Shown: positions 7,812-16,156, counted from the stretch's first letter. The stretch: 29,556 bases of DNA from Bacteroidota bacterium (GCA_023448955.1 JAEXJU010000356.1:1-29556), one strand, 5' to 3'. The notes: generated by a model not told the origin, from the letters alone. Numbers and translations: made by a program.

Positions 7812-10178
7812 ATGAACAGTCTTTCCATGAAAACCCAAATCCTGATGCTGATGATTTTGCCTGCAATGATTCTTAGCCAAAGCATCAAAGGGCATATAGA
7901 AAATGATAATCAGGAAGCCGTAGCAGAAGCTAAAATTGAGGTGAGCAACCGCAAGGAAATCATAATATCCAATGCGAAAGGTGATTTTATAATAGAAAAA
8001 CCGTTTTCCTTTCCCCTAACGGTAACCATCAGCAAACAAAATTACCGGAACTATGATATCATCCTTGAAAACAGTGATCCTCTGACTATCATTCTGAAAA
8101 AAGACACTGTAAAAACCATTGAAACCGTCACCATAAAAGCTAACAAACCTATGCTGAAGCGAAAGATTGACCGGCTGGAATACAATGTTGATAAAACGCC
8201 ACTTCAGAATCTAAATGCCTGGGAGATCCTGAAAAGCACACCAAATGTCCTGGTAAAAAATGAGGAACTGAGCGTCCGTGGGAATTCCCAGATCATTGTA
8301 ACCATCAACGATAAAAAAACGCTGATGAGCCAGGAACAACTGAAACAACTTCTGGAAAATACGGATGGCAACAATGTCTCTTCCGTAGAGGTGATTACCA
8401 ATCCGCCCGCCAAATATGAAGCGCAGGGCAGCGCCATCATCAATATCAAAATGAAGCAAAATATACTGTCCGGATATAAAGGCAGGCTATCTGCCCGTTA
8501 CACGCAGGCGACCTATGCAAGGGGACTTATAGGAACATCTCAATCCTACAACACAGACAAATGGCAGCTGACGGGTAATTACAGCTTTGTGAGCGGCGAT
8601 TATGTGCGGTATAATTTTGACGTGGTCACTTTTGCTAAAGATAAAACCCGATGGGAAAGCGATATGGTGAGAAAAACACATGCTCACGAACAACATGTTT
8701 ATAATTTTTCCGGGCAATACACCATAGACAGTCTTTCCAATATACAGTTTGGCTTTGACGGTTACAATGCTCCCAATAACAATGGTCATTACAGGATTCC
8801 CACCACTATTTACAACACCGAAACCAACCTGCCGCAATCTTCATATATCACGTCCAACGAAAGAGGGCAATATGATAACAGCTTCAATTCTTACCTTGTT
8901 TATGATAAGAAATTCGGGAATCATAATCTGACGTGGAGCAATAATTCCAGCATCCGAAGATCAGAAGAAAGGCAGGATGTAAAAACATTGCTTAACTTTT
9001 CCGGCGAGCCGGAGAAAACTACAAGATTCGGGAGCAGCAGTGTGCAGGATATTGCGTTGTACGCCACACAACTGGATTACAGATATTCCAATGATAAACT
9101 GACGCTGGAAAGCGGCTTAAAATACAGCTTTGTTAAAAACAATAATTATCTTGATTTTTTTGATGATGATAATGAGCGCCTGGTCATCAACCCTTCAAAA
9201 AGCAATCTGTTCAACTACAGGGAAAATATCTTTGCTGGCTACATCTCATCCGAATATAAACTGAAAAAATGGGAAGTGAAAGCCGGTTTACGATCTGAAA
9301 CTACCCTGATAAAAACAACATCTGATAATCCTACTGTAGAAAACAAAACTTCAAAAACAGGATTATTCCCAACGTTTTATGTGATGTACAATCTGAAAGA
9401 CGATCAGCAAATCGGGTTATCCTACGGCAAGCGCATAGATCGTCCTAATTACGACTTCCTGAATCCATCCAGATCCTACTATAACCAGTATTCTTATTTC
9501 CAGGGTGATGCCTACCTGAAATCGACCATCATTCATAACCTGAGCCTGGCCTACACGCTGAAGGACTGGAACTTTGAGACTTACTTCAGTTACATCAAAG
9601 ATCCGTCTATGGAAATTTCTGTTCAAAATCCCGAAACCTTTGAGACGGTTTACAATTACACGAATATCGATCACGGGAAAAATTTGGGCATCAACGCTTC
9701 CAAGAGTTTTTCGATAAAGCCATTCTGGAAAGTCAATCTTTTTGCAATGGGAGAATATCAGGAAAATTATTTTTTCGGAACCGATAAAATACTCTATAAA
9801 AATGATGTTTTCTTTTATAATGCCAATATTTCTACACAGATCACTCTGGATAAAGCAAAAACCTGGGATGTGAATCTTTCTTATAATTACAATTCAAAAA
9901 CCATACAAGGCTCTTTTAACATAAGCTCCTCACAAAAAACAAATCTTATCATTAACAAAAAACTATTGAATAAAAAGCTGGAAACAGGATTGGTTTTCAA
10001 TGATATATTCCGAACAGACAGAAATACAATATCAACCAATTATGCAGATCAGAATCAGTATTTCAAAGATTACAGAGATACCAGATACATTATGATTAAC
10101 CTGAAATACAATTTCGGAAATCAGAAAGTAAAAGATGCTAAAGCCGGTGAAAAAACAGCAGAACAAAACCGATTGTAA
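7812..10178 (+). CDS. TonB-dependent receptor-like outer-membrane beta-barrel protein
   Basis: About 788 residues from ATG 7812; ATG 7827 is equally possible and places the signal peptide MKTQILMLMILPAMILSQ at the very N-terminus. After the signal, residues about 25-105 form a carboxypeptidase-regulatory-like beta-sandwich (IKGHIENDNQEAVAEAKIEV). A plug-type domain follows (NAWEILKSTPNVLVKNEELS and VEVITNPPAKYEAQGSAIINI), then a long barrel rich in alternating aromatic strands (residues about 230-790). This is the architecture of the Bacteroidota outer-membrane beta-barrel family related to TonB receptors but distinct from SusC. The substrate is unknown. It is divergent from a two-component system that probably controls it, and it converges on the copper locus with a shared bidirectional terminator. 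Confidence 0.92.
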   Translation: MNSLSMKTQILMLMILPAMILSQSIKGHIENDNQEAVAEAKIEVSNRKEIIISNAKGDFIIEKPFSFPLTVTISKQNYRNYDIILENSDPLTIILKKDTVKTIETVTIKANKPMLKRKIDRLEYNVDKTPLQNLNAWEILKSTPNVLVKNEELSVRGNSQIIVTINDKKTLMSQEQLKQLLENTDGNNVSSVEVITNPPAKYEAQGSAIINIKMKQNILSGYKGRLSARYTQATYARGLIGTSQSYNTDKWQLTGNYSFVSGDYVRYNFDVVTFAKDKTRWESDMVRKTHAHEQHVYNFSGQYTIDSLSNIQFGFDGYNAPNNNGHYRIPTTIYNTETNLPQSSYITSNERGQYDNSFNSYLVYDKKFGNHNLTWSNNSSIRRSEERQDVKTLLNFSGEPEKTTRFGSSSVQDIALYATQLDYRYSNDKLTLESGLKYSFVKNNNYLDFFDDDNERLVINPSKSNLFNYRENIFAGYISSEYKLKKWEVKAGLRSETTLIKTTSDNPTVENKTSKTGLFPTFYVMYNLKDDQQIGLSYGKRIDRPNYDFLNPSRSYYNQYSYFQGDAYLKSTIIHNLSLAYTLKDWNFETYFSYIKDPSMEISVQNPETFETVYNYTNIDHGKNLGINASKSFSIKPFWKVNLFAMGEYQENYFFGTDKILYKNDVFFYNANISTQITLDKAKTWDVNLSYNYNSKTIQGSFNISSSQKTNLIINKKLLNKKLETGLVFNDIFRTDRNTISTNYADQNQYFKDYRDTRYIMINLKYNFGNQKVKDAKAGEKTAEQNRL

Positions 10179-10205
10179 ATCATATTGACACTGTTACAAT
10201 TGAAA

Positions 10206-10229
10206 AAGGAGAGCTACAAAGCTCTCCTT
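10206..10229. terminator. Bidirectional terminator between receptor and copper locus
   Basis: A perfect 10-bp stem AAGGAGAGCT/AGCTCTCCTT with a 4-base loop, with a T run on the minus-strand side and CCGTTTT on the plus side. It serves the receptor (stop 10178) and the barrel gene (stop 10237). Confidence 0.85.
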
Positions 10230-10236
10230 AACCGTT

Positions 10237-11199
10237 TTATAAACCAAAATTAAGAAACAAACTGAATCTGGATCTGGCTTCAATATCACCACCGGCCAGA
10301 TTGGTATAAGCTGGCAGCATCAATTCGGTTCCTAGGCTGAACTTCCTAAAAGACACTTCAAAACCTGCTTTCCCGTACAGGGCGCTTCCTGCTGTTTTTG
10401 GCATCACCTCACTAAACTGGCGGTTCCAATCAAACACTTCGCCCTGCAAACCGACCTTGCCGGAAAAAATACTGTTTGTATTATTCCAAAGTCTGTAAAA
10501 TCCTGTAGCAGAATAATTCCACTGATTTCCGAACTGATAATGTTTCTTATTTTCAGTTTTGATGGTATAATCTGTATTGATGAGCAATGCCAATCGGTCT
10601 TTCTGAAATTTATAGCTGACTGCAAGCTGATAATCCCAGCTTCCTGTTCCCAGCTGAAAACTTGGATTGACACCTGTAATTCCTTTTTCATCAAATTTCC
10701 CAAGAGGAATTTTAACACCCAAGCCTCCGTTAATCTGATGAAACGAATTCTTAGATTTTATCAATTCATAGATTCCCATAAGACTGGCATCACCTATTCC
10801 GCTAATACTTATGTCGCCCTGAGAAGTGTTTTTGGTATGAAACTGAAACGGAATACTTCCGTAGATGCTTAGTTTTTTAGTAACAGGAATTTTTCCCCAA
10901 AGCTGGACTGTATTGAAATACTGATCCTGAGTGAGATCATCTACAAAAAGATTTTCTTTGGCTTTGTAATGCTGCGCAAAATATTTGATTCCGATAAATT
11001 GCGGATTCAGTAAAGATTCAAATCCGGAAGAACCGTTTCCTGCAGCACATCCGCAGGCGTCACAAAAAAATGCCTGACTCTTTGAAGTTGTAATACCCCT
11101 GGATTCGTATCTTGGAACATAAAGACTGTCCGTCAGATTTTTCGATTTTACCGAGATAGAAGTAAAAAAGCAGATGATAAATAATATAAAATATTTCAT
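10237..11199 (-). CDS. Outer-membrane beta-barrel with N-terminal CxxCxC motif, copper-locus associated
   Basis: 320 residues. Residues 1-19 form a signal peptide. A short linker carries C46-D-A-C49-G-C51 followed by AAGNGSSG. The remainder is a beta-barrel of amphipathic strands (for example LWGKIPVTKKLSIYGSIPFQ) ending in SRFSLFLNFGL with a C-terminal aromatic/leucine signature typical of barrel insertion. It resembles the Bacteroidota transporter-like outer-membrane proteins found after MbnH. It is the last gene of the run MbnP-MbnH-barrel, 77 bases after MbnH, with a terminator behind it. The CxxCxC segment, near the periplasmic or surface end of the barrel, is a plausible copper-binding site, so it may pass copper across the outer membrane. 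That role is inferred from position. Confidence 0.75.
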   Translation of the reverse strand: MKYFILFIICFFTSISVKSKNLTDSLYVPRYESRGITTSKSQAFFCDACGCAAGNGSSGFESLLNPQFIGIKYFAQHYKAKENLFVDDLTQDQYFNTVQLWGKIPVTKKLSIYGSIPFQFHTKNTSQGDISISGIGDASLMGIYELIKSKNSFHQINGGLGVKIPLGKFDEKGITGVNPSFQLGTGSWDYQLAVSYKFQKDRLALLINTDYTIKTENKKHYQFGNQWNYSATGFYRLWNNTNSIFSGKVGLQGEVFDWNRQFSEVMPKTAGSALYGKAGFEVSFRKFSLGTELMLPAYTNLAGGDIEARSRFSLFLNFGL

Positions 11200-11276
11200 T
11201 TTTTAACAATTAAATTTTAGCTAATCCGAAAAGTCTTCTCTATTTAACACGGGCTAAAGCGCGTCACAATTGATAA

Positions 11277-12353
11277 TTACTCTGCGAATGCTTTATTGGT
11301 AATAAAATTCTGATCGCTAAGAGTTTTCAGAAAAGCAATGATATACTGTTTTTCCGAAGGGTTCATTCTGATACCGATATGACCATCCTTTTTCAGCAAA
11401 GGATCAAGATTCGGCTGATTTTCCACTTGATCTGAATAAAAATCAAGAACTGCTTGCAGAGTAGTGAAACGGCCATCGTGCATATAAGGAGCAGTATATT
11501 CTACATTTCTGAGACTTGGGACACGGAACTTCATATTATCATTCCAATCCAGCGTAACACGATAGCGCCCTCTGTCATTGTATTGAGCATTATAATACAT
11601 CCCTGTATTCCGAAAACTTTCATCGGTAAATAATGCTCCGGAATGGCAACTTGCACAATTAGTTCTGAACAATTTATAACCCTCATTTTCTTCTGCTGTA
11701 AAAGAGGTTTTACCCCTCAGAACAAGGTCATATTTGGAATCTGCAGAAATCATCGTTACCATAAACTGGGAAATCGCCTTCAGAACTCGCTCACCTGTAA
11801 TATTCTCATCTCCAAAAGCCGCCTTAAAAAGCTTTTTATAGTTGGCGTCGGCATTTAGTTTTCCTACCACTTCCGGCATTGAACTGTCCATTTCAAAATC
11901 CGTAGTGATAGGAACTAACGAGCGTTCGTCCAAATCGTGGCTAACGCCGTCCCAGGTGTAATTTCTGAGAAAAGCCATATTCTGAATGGGCGGCGCATTC
12001 CTGATCCCCAGTCTGTTATCTATTCCGTGGCTAATCGGATGACTGTGATGTGTAAACGCATTTTCCTGTATATGACAAAAGCCGCAGGAAATGGAATTGT
12101 TACGGGATAATCTACCTTCATAAAACAGTTTCTTTCCAAGCGCCACACCATTTACCGTGACAGGATTCTTGTTCCTGTCAAAAGCTAATGCCGGAAAATC
12201 ATCGGGAATCTCCAGATTATAAGCTTTATCAGCAATATATTCTTCACCTTCAAAATCGTCCTTACAGCCTGTAAAAATACTGAACACTAAAGCGGCGAAA
12301 ACCCAAAGCATGCAAAAATGCACACTTTGGAATTTGAATATTTTTTTAATCAT
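11277..12353 (-). CDS. mbnH: MbnH-like diheme cytochrome c peroxidase/MauG family lipoprotein
   Basis: 358 residues from MIKKIFKFQS. This start was chosen because it overlaps the MbnP stop by 8 bases and puts a lipobox (FTGC, C30) at the end of the signal; an upstream ATG would add 16 residues. Two c-type heme sites are visible: C90-GF-C93-H94 and C233-AS-C236-H237. Other family marks are LGKKLFYEGRLS, NAPPIQN, the conserved Trp in NYTWDGVSHDL (W134) and PSLRNVEYTAPYMHDGRF. Proteins of the MbnH group oxidise a tryptophan of the partner MbnP to kynurenine, which then takes part in copper binding. The tight coupling to an MbnP-like gene supports this over a detoxifying peroxidase. It is probably anchored to the outer or cytoplasmic membrane on the periplasmic side. 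Confidence 0.88.
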   Translation of the reverse strand: MIKKIFKFQSVHFCMLWVFAALVFSIFTGCKDDFEGEEYIADKAYNLEIPDDFPALAFDRNKNPVTVNGVALGKKLFYEGRLSRNNSISCGFCHIQENAFTHHSHPISHGIDNRLGIRNAPPIQNMAFLRNYTWDGVSHDLDERSLVPITTDFEMDSSMPEVVGKLNADANYKKLFKAAFGDENITGERVLKAISQFMVTMISADSKYDLVLRGKTSFTAEENEGYKLFRTNCASCHSGALFTDESFRNTGMYYNAQYNDRGRYRVTLDWNDNMKFRVPSLRNVEYTAPYMHDGRFTTLQAVLDFYSDQVENQPNLDPLLKKDGHIGIRMNPSEKQYIIAFLKTLSDQNFITNKAFAE

Positions 12354-13176
12354 TGTGTACGTGATCCACTTTGAACATCTTGATAAGATTGTCACTAACA
12401 TTCACCAGATGCTGATCCGATCCCATATCCATATCATTATCTATGGTAAGTGTCAGTTTGTTTTGTCCACTCAGATACTGATTCAGATCTGCCAAAATGT
12501 GGATAGATGGTGTGATATCTTTGCTCACCCGGGCAGTTGTAGGCAGATCCAATGACACTTCTCTGTAAAGATCTGCTGTTCCATTTGCTGTTGTATTCCC
12601 CACGTTTCCGGCATGATTCATAAATTCTTTATCCGCACCAGCAGTTCCGTATAAACCTTCCAGTTTTGTGAAAATATAACCGGCAGCCCAAGACCACGCC
12701 ATTCCGGATTCTTTTGCTTTTTGCCAGAAAATCCCCTGTCCGTCCTGCCCTAAAAGATAAGCCGACTGGCTGACTCCAAGCCCAAACTTTATTTTTTTAT
12801 AATTGTTCTTAGGAATATCGGATAGATTAATTGCGACGATTCCGCCTGTGGCTTTGGATTGATCTATGATAAATGCGCCTTTGTCCGGGTTATTATAATT
12901 GTATTTGAATTCATTTCCTTTTTCATCGATCAAGACGATATTGCTCACAATATATTTCAAAGTAGAGAATCTGTGTTTCTGTCCGTTTGCAGATGTCTGA
13001 ACAGTCTGATTCAGAACAATGTCTCCTATTCCGCTGAATCCGTTTTCGAATTTGACCTGAAGATTTCCCGGAGTGGTGTCTTGGATTTCGTTTTCTTCAT
13101 CATTATTCCGGCACGACGAAAGTGTAAAAAATGTGATAGCGACTAGTAGTATAGATAAAATTTTATTGATTTTCAT
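12346..13176 (-). CDS. mbnP: MbnP-like copper-binding lipoprotein
   Basis: 276 residues. Lipoprotein signal with lipobox LSSC (C22), then an MbnP-type domain from about residue 37 (GNLQVKFENGFSG) to the end. Recognisable family features are LKYIVSNIVLID (73-84), the block GMAWSWAAGYIFTKLEG (158-174) with W161 and W163, and the late His/Met-rich segments DMDMGSDQHLVNVSDN and KVDHVHND. In studied MbnP proteins a tryptophan in such a block is converted to kynurenine by MbnH, creating a copper site; W161 or W163 is the candidate here. The stop codon overlaps the MbnH start, so the two proteins are made together. No methanobactin precursor or MbnB/MbnC homologue is present in the window, so this is a methanobactin-independent copper system. 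Confidence 0.88.
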   Translation of the reverse strand: MKINKILSILLVAITFFTLSSCRNNDEENEIQDTTPGNLQVKFENGFSGIGDIVLNQTVQTSANGQKHRFSTLKYIVSNIVLIDEKGNEFKYNYNNPDKGAFIIDQSKATGGIVAINLSDIPKNNYKKIKFGLGVSQSAYLLGQDGQGIFWQKAKESGMAWSWAAGYIFTKLEGLYGTAGADKEFMNHAGNVGNTTANGTADLYREVSLDLPTTARVSKDITPSIHILADLNQYLSGQNKLTLTIDNDMDMGSDQHLVNVSDNLIKMFKVDHVHND

Positions 13177-13218
13177 TTTAGATTTTTTAATTTGTAAAGT
13201 TTAATAAGTAAAATTGTG

Positions 13219-13320
13219 CGTTGCTATATCCCGCAATAGGGATAGCAACGGTTATCCTTTTGCTTACAGCGAAGGACAAAAGCCCGGGCAAGCAAAAGAT
13301 ATGAGTGGATAGCCCGACCC
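13219..13320 (-). repeat. Structured intergenic repeat element, copy 1
   Basis: Two stem-loops in tandem. CGTTGCTAT (13219-13227) with ATAGCAACG (13242-13250) is extended by CCC/GGG. ATCCTTTTGCTT (13254-13265) pairs with AAGCAAAAGAT (13290-13300) with a single bulged C. A conserved tail follows that on the minus strand reads CGGGCTATCCACT. It shares the bulged-C stem and flanking words with 24495-24592 and, more loosely, 29012-29090. It lies between the stop of paralogue B and the MbnP start. Confidence 0.65.
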
Positions 13321-13367
13321 GAGCCGCAGGATATGCGGTGGAAAGGGGATTGCCAAAAAAAATTAAG

Positions 13368-13727
13368 CTAAAAAACCGGTGGTCTGAAAATGTGTGACAG
13401 AAACAGATAAGAATAACCTGCTTCGTAATTGAAATGAAGTGGTGGAAAAGTCAGCTCGCGGAACACGGATATCTTTGCAACAGCTTCCGGAACATAAAAA
13501 TCCAACACTTTCTGTACGGAATTCTTGGTTTTAGAGTCGTTTTGGGATTCATTTTTTGCCAGTTCTTTTCCGAGGTAACATTTACCGTTACAGTGAATCT
13601 GCGGCTTATCCTTATTGATACAAAGGACTTTGGAAATATAATCATAGTTTACCGCATAATCCAGCACAGGAGCCAGAGGTTTCAGCACCAGGTAAAATGC
13701 CAGAAGAATGTGCAGCGTGAACTTCAA
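13368..13727 (-). CDS. Small exported or membrane protein with C-x9-C-x3-C (CNGKCYL) signature, paralogue B
   Basis: 119 residues. Hydrophobic N-terminus (residues 4-22) followed by DYAVNYDYISKVL, C36, C46 and C50 in CNGKCYLGKEL, then a Lys/Gln-rich middle and the ending IFRPPVF. It is the gap-free paralogue over residues 1-52 of the protein at 2619-2981. The start is TTG at 13727: a stop codon lies four codons upstream and no ATG precedes the hydrophobic segment. A -7 box TATATTTG lies 18 bases upstream. It is followed on the same strand by the MbnP and MbnH genes after a 191-bp gap holding a repeat element. The three invariant cysteines and the copper neighbours in both loci suggest a copper- or redox-linked role; no family is recognised and no function is claimed. 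Confidence 0.72.
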   Translation of the reverse strand: MKFTLHILLAFYLVLKPLAPVLDYAVNYDYISKVLCINKDKPQIHCNGKCYLGKELAKNESQNDSKTKNSVQKVLDFYVPEAVAKISVFRELTFPPLHFNYEAGYSYLFLSHIFRPPVF

Positions 13728-13745
13728 AAGACTAAATTATTTTTG

Positions 13746-13753
13746 CAAATATA
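13746..13753 (-). promoter_or_regulatory. -7 promoter box for the 13368-13727 gene
   Basis: Minus-strand TATATTTG matches TAnnTTTG exactly. It lies 18 bases before the TTG start codon. No clear -33 TTG is seen at the expected spacing. Confidence 0.45.
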
Positions 13754-13795
13754 ATGAATTGCAGAAGCAGAATAGGAGTGATAATTGTCAGCCCG

Positions 13796-14491
13796 TCAGG
13801 ATACGCTGACTCCGAAAATATGTCCGACAAATGCTGTGATTCCCATCGCTACAGTTCCCCAGAAACAAATCCTGAGTATGGCAATCCCAATTTTAGAACC
13901 GCCTGTTCTTGCGGAAATAGCGCCTAATATCATCAGAAAAACAATTGAAAAGCCATACTGAAAATATACCATCTGCTTAATAGGCGCCAAAAGTGAAACA
14001 CCAAACGGCAATAACGCACCCAAAGCAAAGGATCCGAATGATGCCAGAGCAGCCTGCAAAGGTTTTGCCTGAGTGATCTCATTGATTCCCAGCTCATCGT
14101 GAGCGTGCGCAGCCAGAGCATCGTGTGCAGTGAGTTCTGTTGCCACCTGCAAAGCGGTTTCCTTACTGACGCCGCGCTTCTCATAGATCTTTGCAAGCTC
14201 CTGAAGCTCGACTTCCGGCATTTCTTCCAACTCCCGTTTTTCCCGCAAAAGATCAGCTTTTTCGGTGTCTTCCTGTGAACTTACGGAAACATATTCGCCG
14301 GCAGCCATAGACATTGCACCGGCAATCATCCCGGCTAGAGCCGCAAGAATGATGGTATTCCGGTCCGGAGAAGCTGCAGCCACACCAATGACAATACTTG
14401 TGGTGGAAAGCAAGCCATCATTGGCTCCCAAGACCGATGCTCTGAGCCAGCCTACTCTATTGACATAATGTTTTTCCAGTTGATGATGCAT
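13796..14491 (-). CDS. VIT1/CCC1-family iron or manganese transporter
   Basis: 231 residues. The N-terminal block NRVGWLRASVLGANDGLLST followed by TSIVIGVAAA is the VIT1/CCC1 signature of the first transmembrane helix. It is followed by AGMIAGAMSMAAGEYVSVSSQ with the conserved M/G/E residues of the second helix, a charged cytoplasmic helical region (about 80-140, the metal-binding insert, with KADLLREKRELEEMPE) and three more helices (about 145-225). Family members export or sequester Fe2+ and Mn2+ from the cytosol. It is in the same orientation as the stress genes upstream; 68 bases separate its stop from paralogue B. Whether the substrate is iron or manganese cannot be read from the sequence. 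Confidence 0.92.
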   Translation of the reverse strand: MHHQLEKHYVNRVGWLRASVLGANDGLLSTTSIVIGVAAASPDRNTIILAALAGMIAGAMSMAAGEYVSVSSQEDTEKADLLREKRELEEMPEVELQELAKIYEKRGVSKETALQVATELTAHDALAAHAHDELGINEITQAKPLQAALASFGSFALGALLPFGVSLLAPIKQMVYFQYGFSIVFLMILGAISARTGGSKIGIAILRICFWGTVAMGITAFVGHIFGVSVS

Positions 14492-14615
14492 AATCTTCTA
14501 ATTTGTAACATAAAATTAGATAAATATTATGACAAAACAACCGATGTTTATTTGTACTGATTACAAATTAATTCACTTCTGGAAGTATCAATAACTAATG
14601 TTTAGATTATTACTT

Positions 14616-14756
14616 TTATTCCGCTATTACTCTGAAACGATGTGAGTTCTTGCGTATTTTCTGCTTTATTACTTTATTATGTTTCTTAAGGTCATTGTTT
14701 TCGGTATCGCACAGACAAGCTGTTAAAAGACAAGACATTATTATTAGTGATTTCAT
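14616..14756 (-). CDS. Possible tiny lipoprotein (46 residues)
   Basis: The start at 14756 gives MKSLIIMSCLLTACLCDTEN, a short hydrophobic signal with lipobox LTAC, then a basic polar tail of about 26 residues rich in Lys, Asn and His. No family is recognised. It is in the same orientation as, and 62 bases after, the unknown gene at 14819-15430. Small entericidin-like lipoproteins look like this, but no specific similarity is claimed. It could be non-coding. Confidence 0.4.
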   Translation of the reverse strand: MKSLIIMSCLLTACLCDTENNDLKKHNKVIKQKIRKNSHRFRVIAE

Positions 14757-14818
14757 ATTAATACCAATATCTGATTTAGCAATGAAGATAAGATTCATAG
14801 CATGTAAGTTTTTTACTT

Positions 14819-15430
14819 TTAAAAATCAAGAAACCCGTCTGCCAGCGTTTTCCACTGTATTTTTGTAAGCTGAACAAAACCGCCTATTGACACCAGTAAA
14901 TTTCTGATCCTGCCAAAGAATCCAGTTCTGGATACATTAGGAACTTCGTTACGACCATAGATTCCTGCTTTTATATAATCTTTACCTCTGGAGATCATAA
15001 ATGAAGATGATGATTCTCTGTCATAAAAATGCGCAATATGTTCTTCATTACTTTGTGGAACCGCTGACGGACGACAAATCATGAGATACCTTTCCAGATC
15101 ATTACCGTAAGAGCTGTCATCTATCTGCATCACCTCTACCCAATCATAGCCTTTAGCTTTGATATCTCCAGGACCGGGAATATCGATCCTGATATAATCG
15201 CCTTTTCTGGGCATCCTGTCCACATAAGATCCATAGCAATCGAATAGCCTGAAATCTGCGGATAATTCTCCACAATAATCTTTCCACCGATTGACGGAAA
15301 AAAAACGATCTTTCAGAATCTCAAAATTCTGAGCAACAAGCTCTGCAGACTCAAAGCTTTTCTTACTTTCGGTATCGTGAAAAGCACCTTTTTCCTGTAC
15401 AGGAACTCCAGGTATCTGCTTTGTTTCCAT
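14819..15430 (-). CDS. Conserved-looking hypothetical protein, 203 residues
   Basis: No family recognised. The N-terminal 40 residues are polar and probably flexible. The middle region has mixed alpha/beta composition with RFFSVNRWKDYCGELSADF, RMPRKGDYIRIDIPGPG and DWVEVMQIDD. The C-terminal 40 residues contain GFFGRIRNLLVSIGGFVQL, which may be a membrane-associated or buried helix. There is no signal peptide. Codon composition matches the neighbours, and the frame is open over its entire length with a clean ATG, so it is likely a real gene. It is part of a same-strand series with CinA-like, DUF892 and KGG-type stress genes, so a stress-related role is possible but unproven. Confidence 0.65.
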   Translation of the reverse strand: METKQIPGVPVQEKGAFHDTESKKSFESAELVAQNFEILKDRFFSVNRWKDYCGELSADFRLFDCYGSYVDRMPRKGDYIRIDIPGPGDIKAKGYDWVEVMQIDDSSYGNDLERYLMICRPSAVPQSNEEHIAHFYDRESSSSFMISRGKDYIKAGIYGRNEVPNVSRTGFFGRIRNLLVSIGGFVQLTKIQWKTLADGFLDF

Positions 15431-15580
15431 TGTTATAATAATTTGATTTTCTTTTATTTTTATTTTTTATGACACCGTTTTGCATTTAATATAACGTCAA
15501 TCTTAGAACTTGAATAACCGCATAATTTTATTTAATCTCGATTACTCTTGTATTCTTAAACGATGAACATCTGGAGCCGG

Positions 15581-16108
15581 TTAAGGTTTTGATGGATGAC
15601 TCAACACAACTGCAGAACTCTGATCTCGCTTTACCTCGCAACGAAGACACCCAAGAATATAGTCTGCAAAGTAATACTGAGCATCCAAAGCTTTGGTCAT
15701 AGGATGCAGTTCTATGCGATCACTGCGAATGATGATTCCTCTGTGAGCTATACAGTAATAAGCAAAAATTTCATTGTTCGATTCTTCCACAGGAGTAGCA
15801 TAACCTGTTGTGGCCAATGACCAATCCGAATCAAATAAAGCAGCAATTCCAAGTGCCATTTGTTCAGTTACATCTCTCGACACACAATTTACAGCTTTTG
15901 CACGGCTATAGTCCACGCCCAGATGTTTTACTTTTTGCTCAATATTGTATGCCGTAAGACCGCCCCGGTAAAACTCCTGCGCAGACTTCATCTGTGAAAA
16001 TGCAAGCTGAAGAATCCCGGAAGTTACGCTTTCCGCTACAGAGACTGATTCATGCCGCTCTCGCAGATAGTAGCTTATTTTGTCCAATATAATTGTCGGA
16101 AATTCCAT
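15581..16108 (-). CDS. CinA C-terminal family protein (PncC-like amidase)
   Basis: 175 residues. The CinA/PncC domain is visible: VAESVTSGILQLAFSQ (about 23-38), YRGGLTAYNIEQKVKHLGV (42-60), VTEQMALGIAALFDSDWSLATTGYA (about 78-103) and the C-terminal helix. The family hydrolyses nicotinamide mononucleotide to nicotinate mononucleotide and ammonia, part of NAD recycling. This is a stand-alone C-terminal-type protein without the N-terminal MoaB-like domain. The usual ATG(Y/F)AGP motif reads TTGYATPVEES, so the loop departs from consensus and activity is uncertain. It is in the series of minus-strand stress genes. Confidence 0.85.
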   Translation of the reverse strand: MEFPTIILDKISYYLRERHESVSVAESVTSGILQLAFSQMKSAQEFYRGGLTAYNIEQKVKHLGVDYSRAKAVNCVSRDVTEQMALGIAALFDSDWSLATTGYATPVEESNNEIFAYYCIAHRGIIIRSDRIELHPMTKALDAQYYFADYILGCLRCEVKRDQSSAVVLSHPSKP

Positions 16109-16156
16109 AACATATATTTTAAAATTAGAGAAAAAGAGAAGTTTTTTGACGGAAGC

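Noticed and set aside
7812..10178. SusC-type glycan receptor with a polysaccharide utilisation locus
   Set aside because: No SusD homologue or glycoside hydrolase nearby, and the barrel belongs to the outer-membrane beta-barrel family with N-terminal regulatory-like domain.
11277..12353. Plain bacterial cytochrome c peroxidase (hydrogen peroxide detoxification)
   Set aside because: The two heme sites fit, but direct translational overlap with an MbnP-like gene makes the MbnH role more likely; not absolutely excluded.
10237..13727. Methanobactin biosynthetic cluster
   Set aside because: MbnP and MbnH homologues are present, but no precursor peptide gene, MbnB (DUF692) or MbnC is seen nearby, and the small Cys proteins are membrane or exported proteins of 120 residues, not leader-core peptides.
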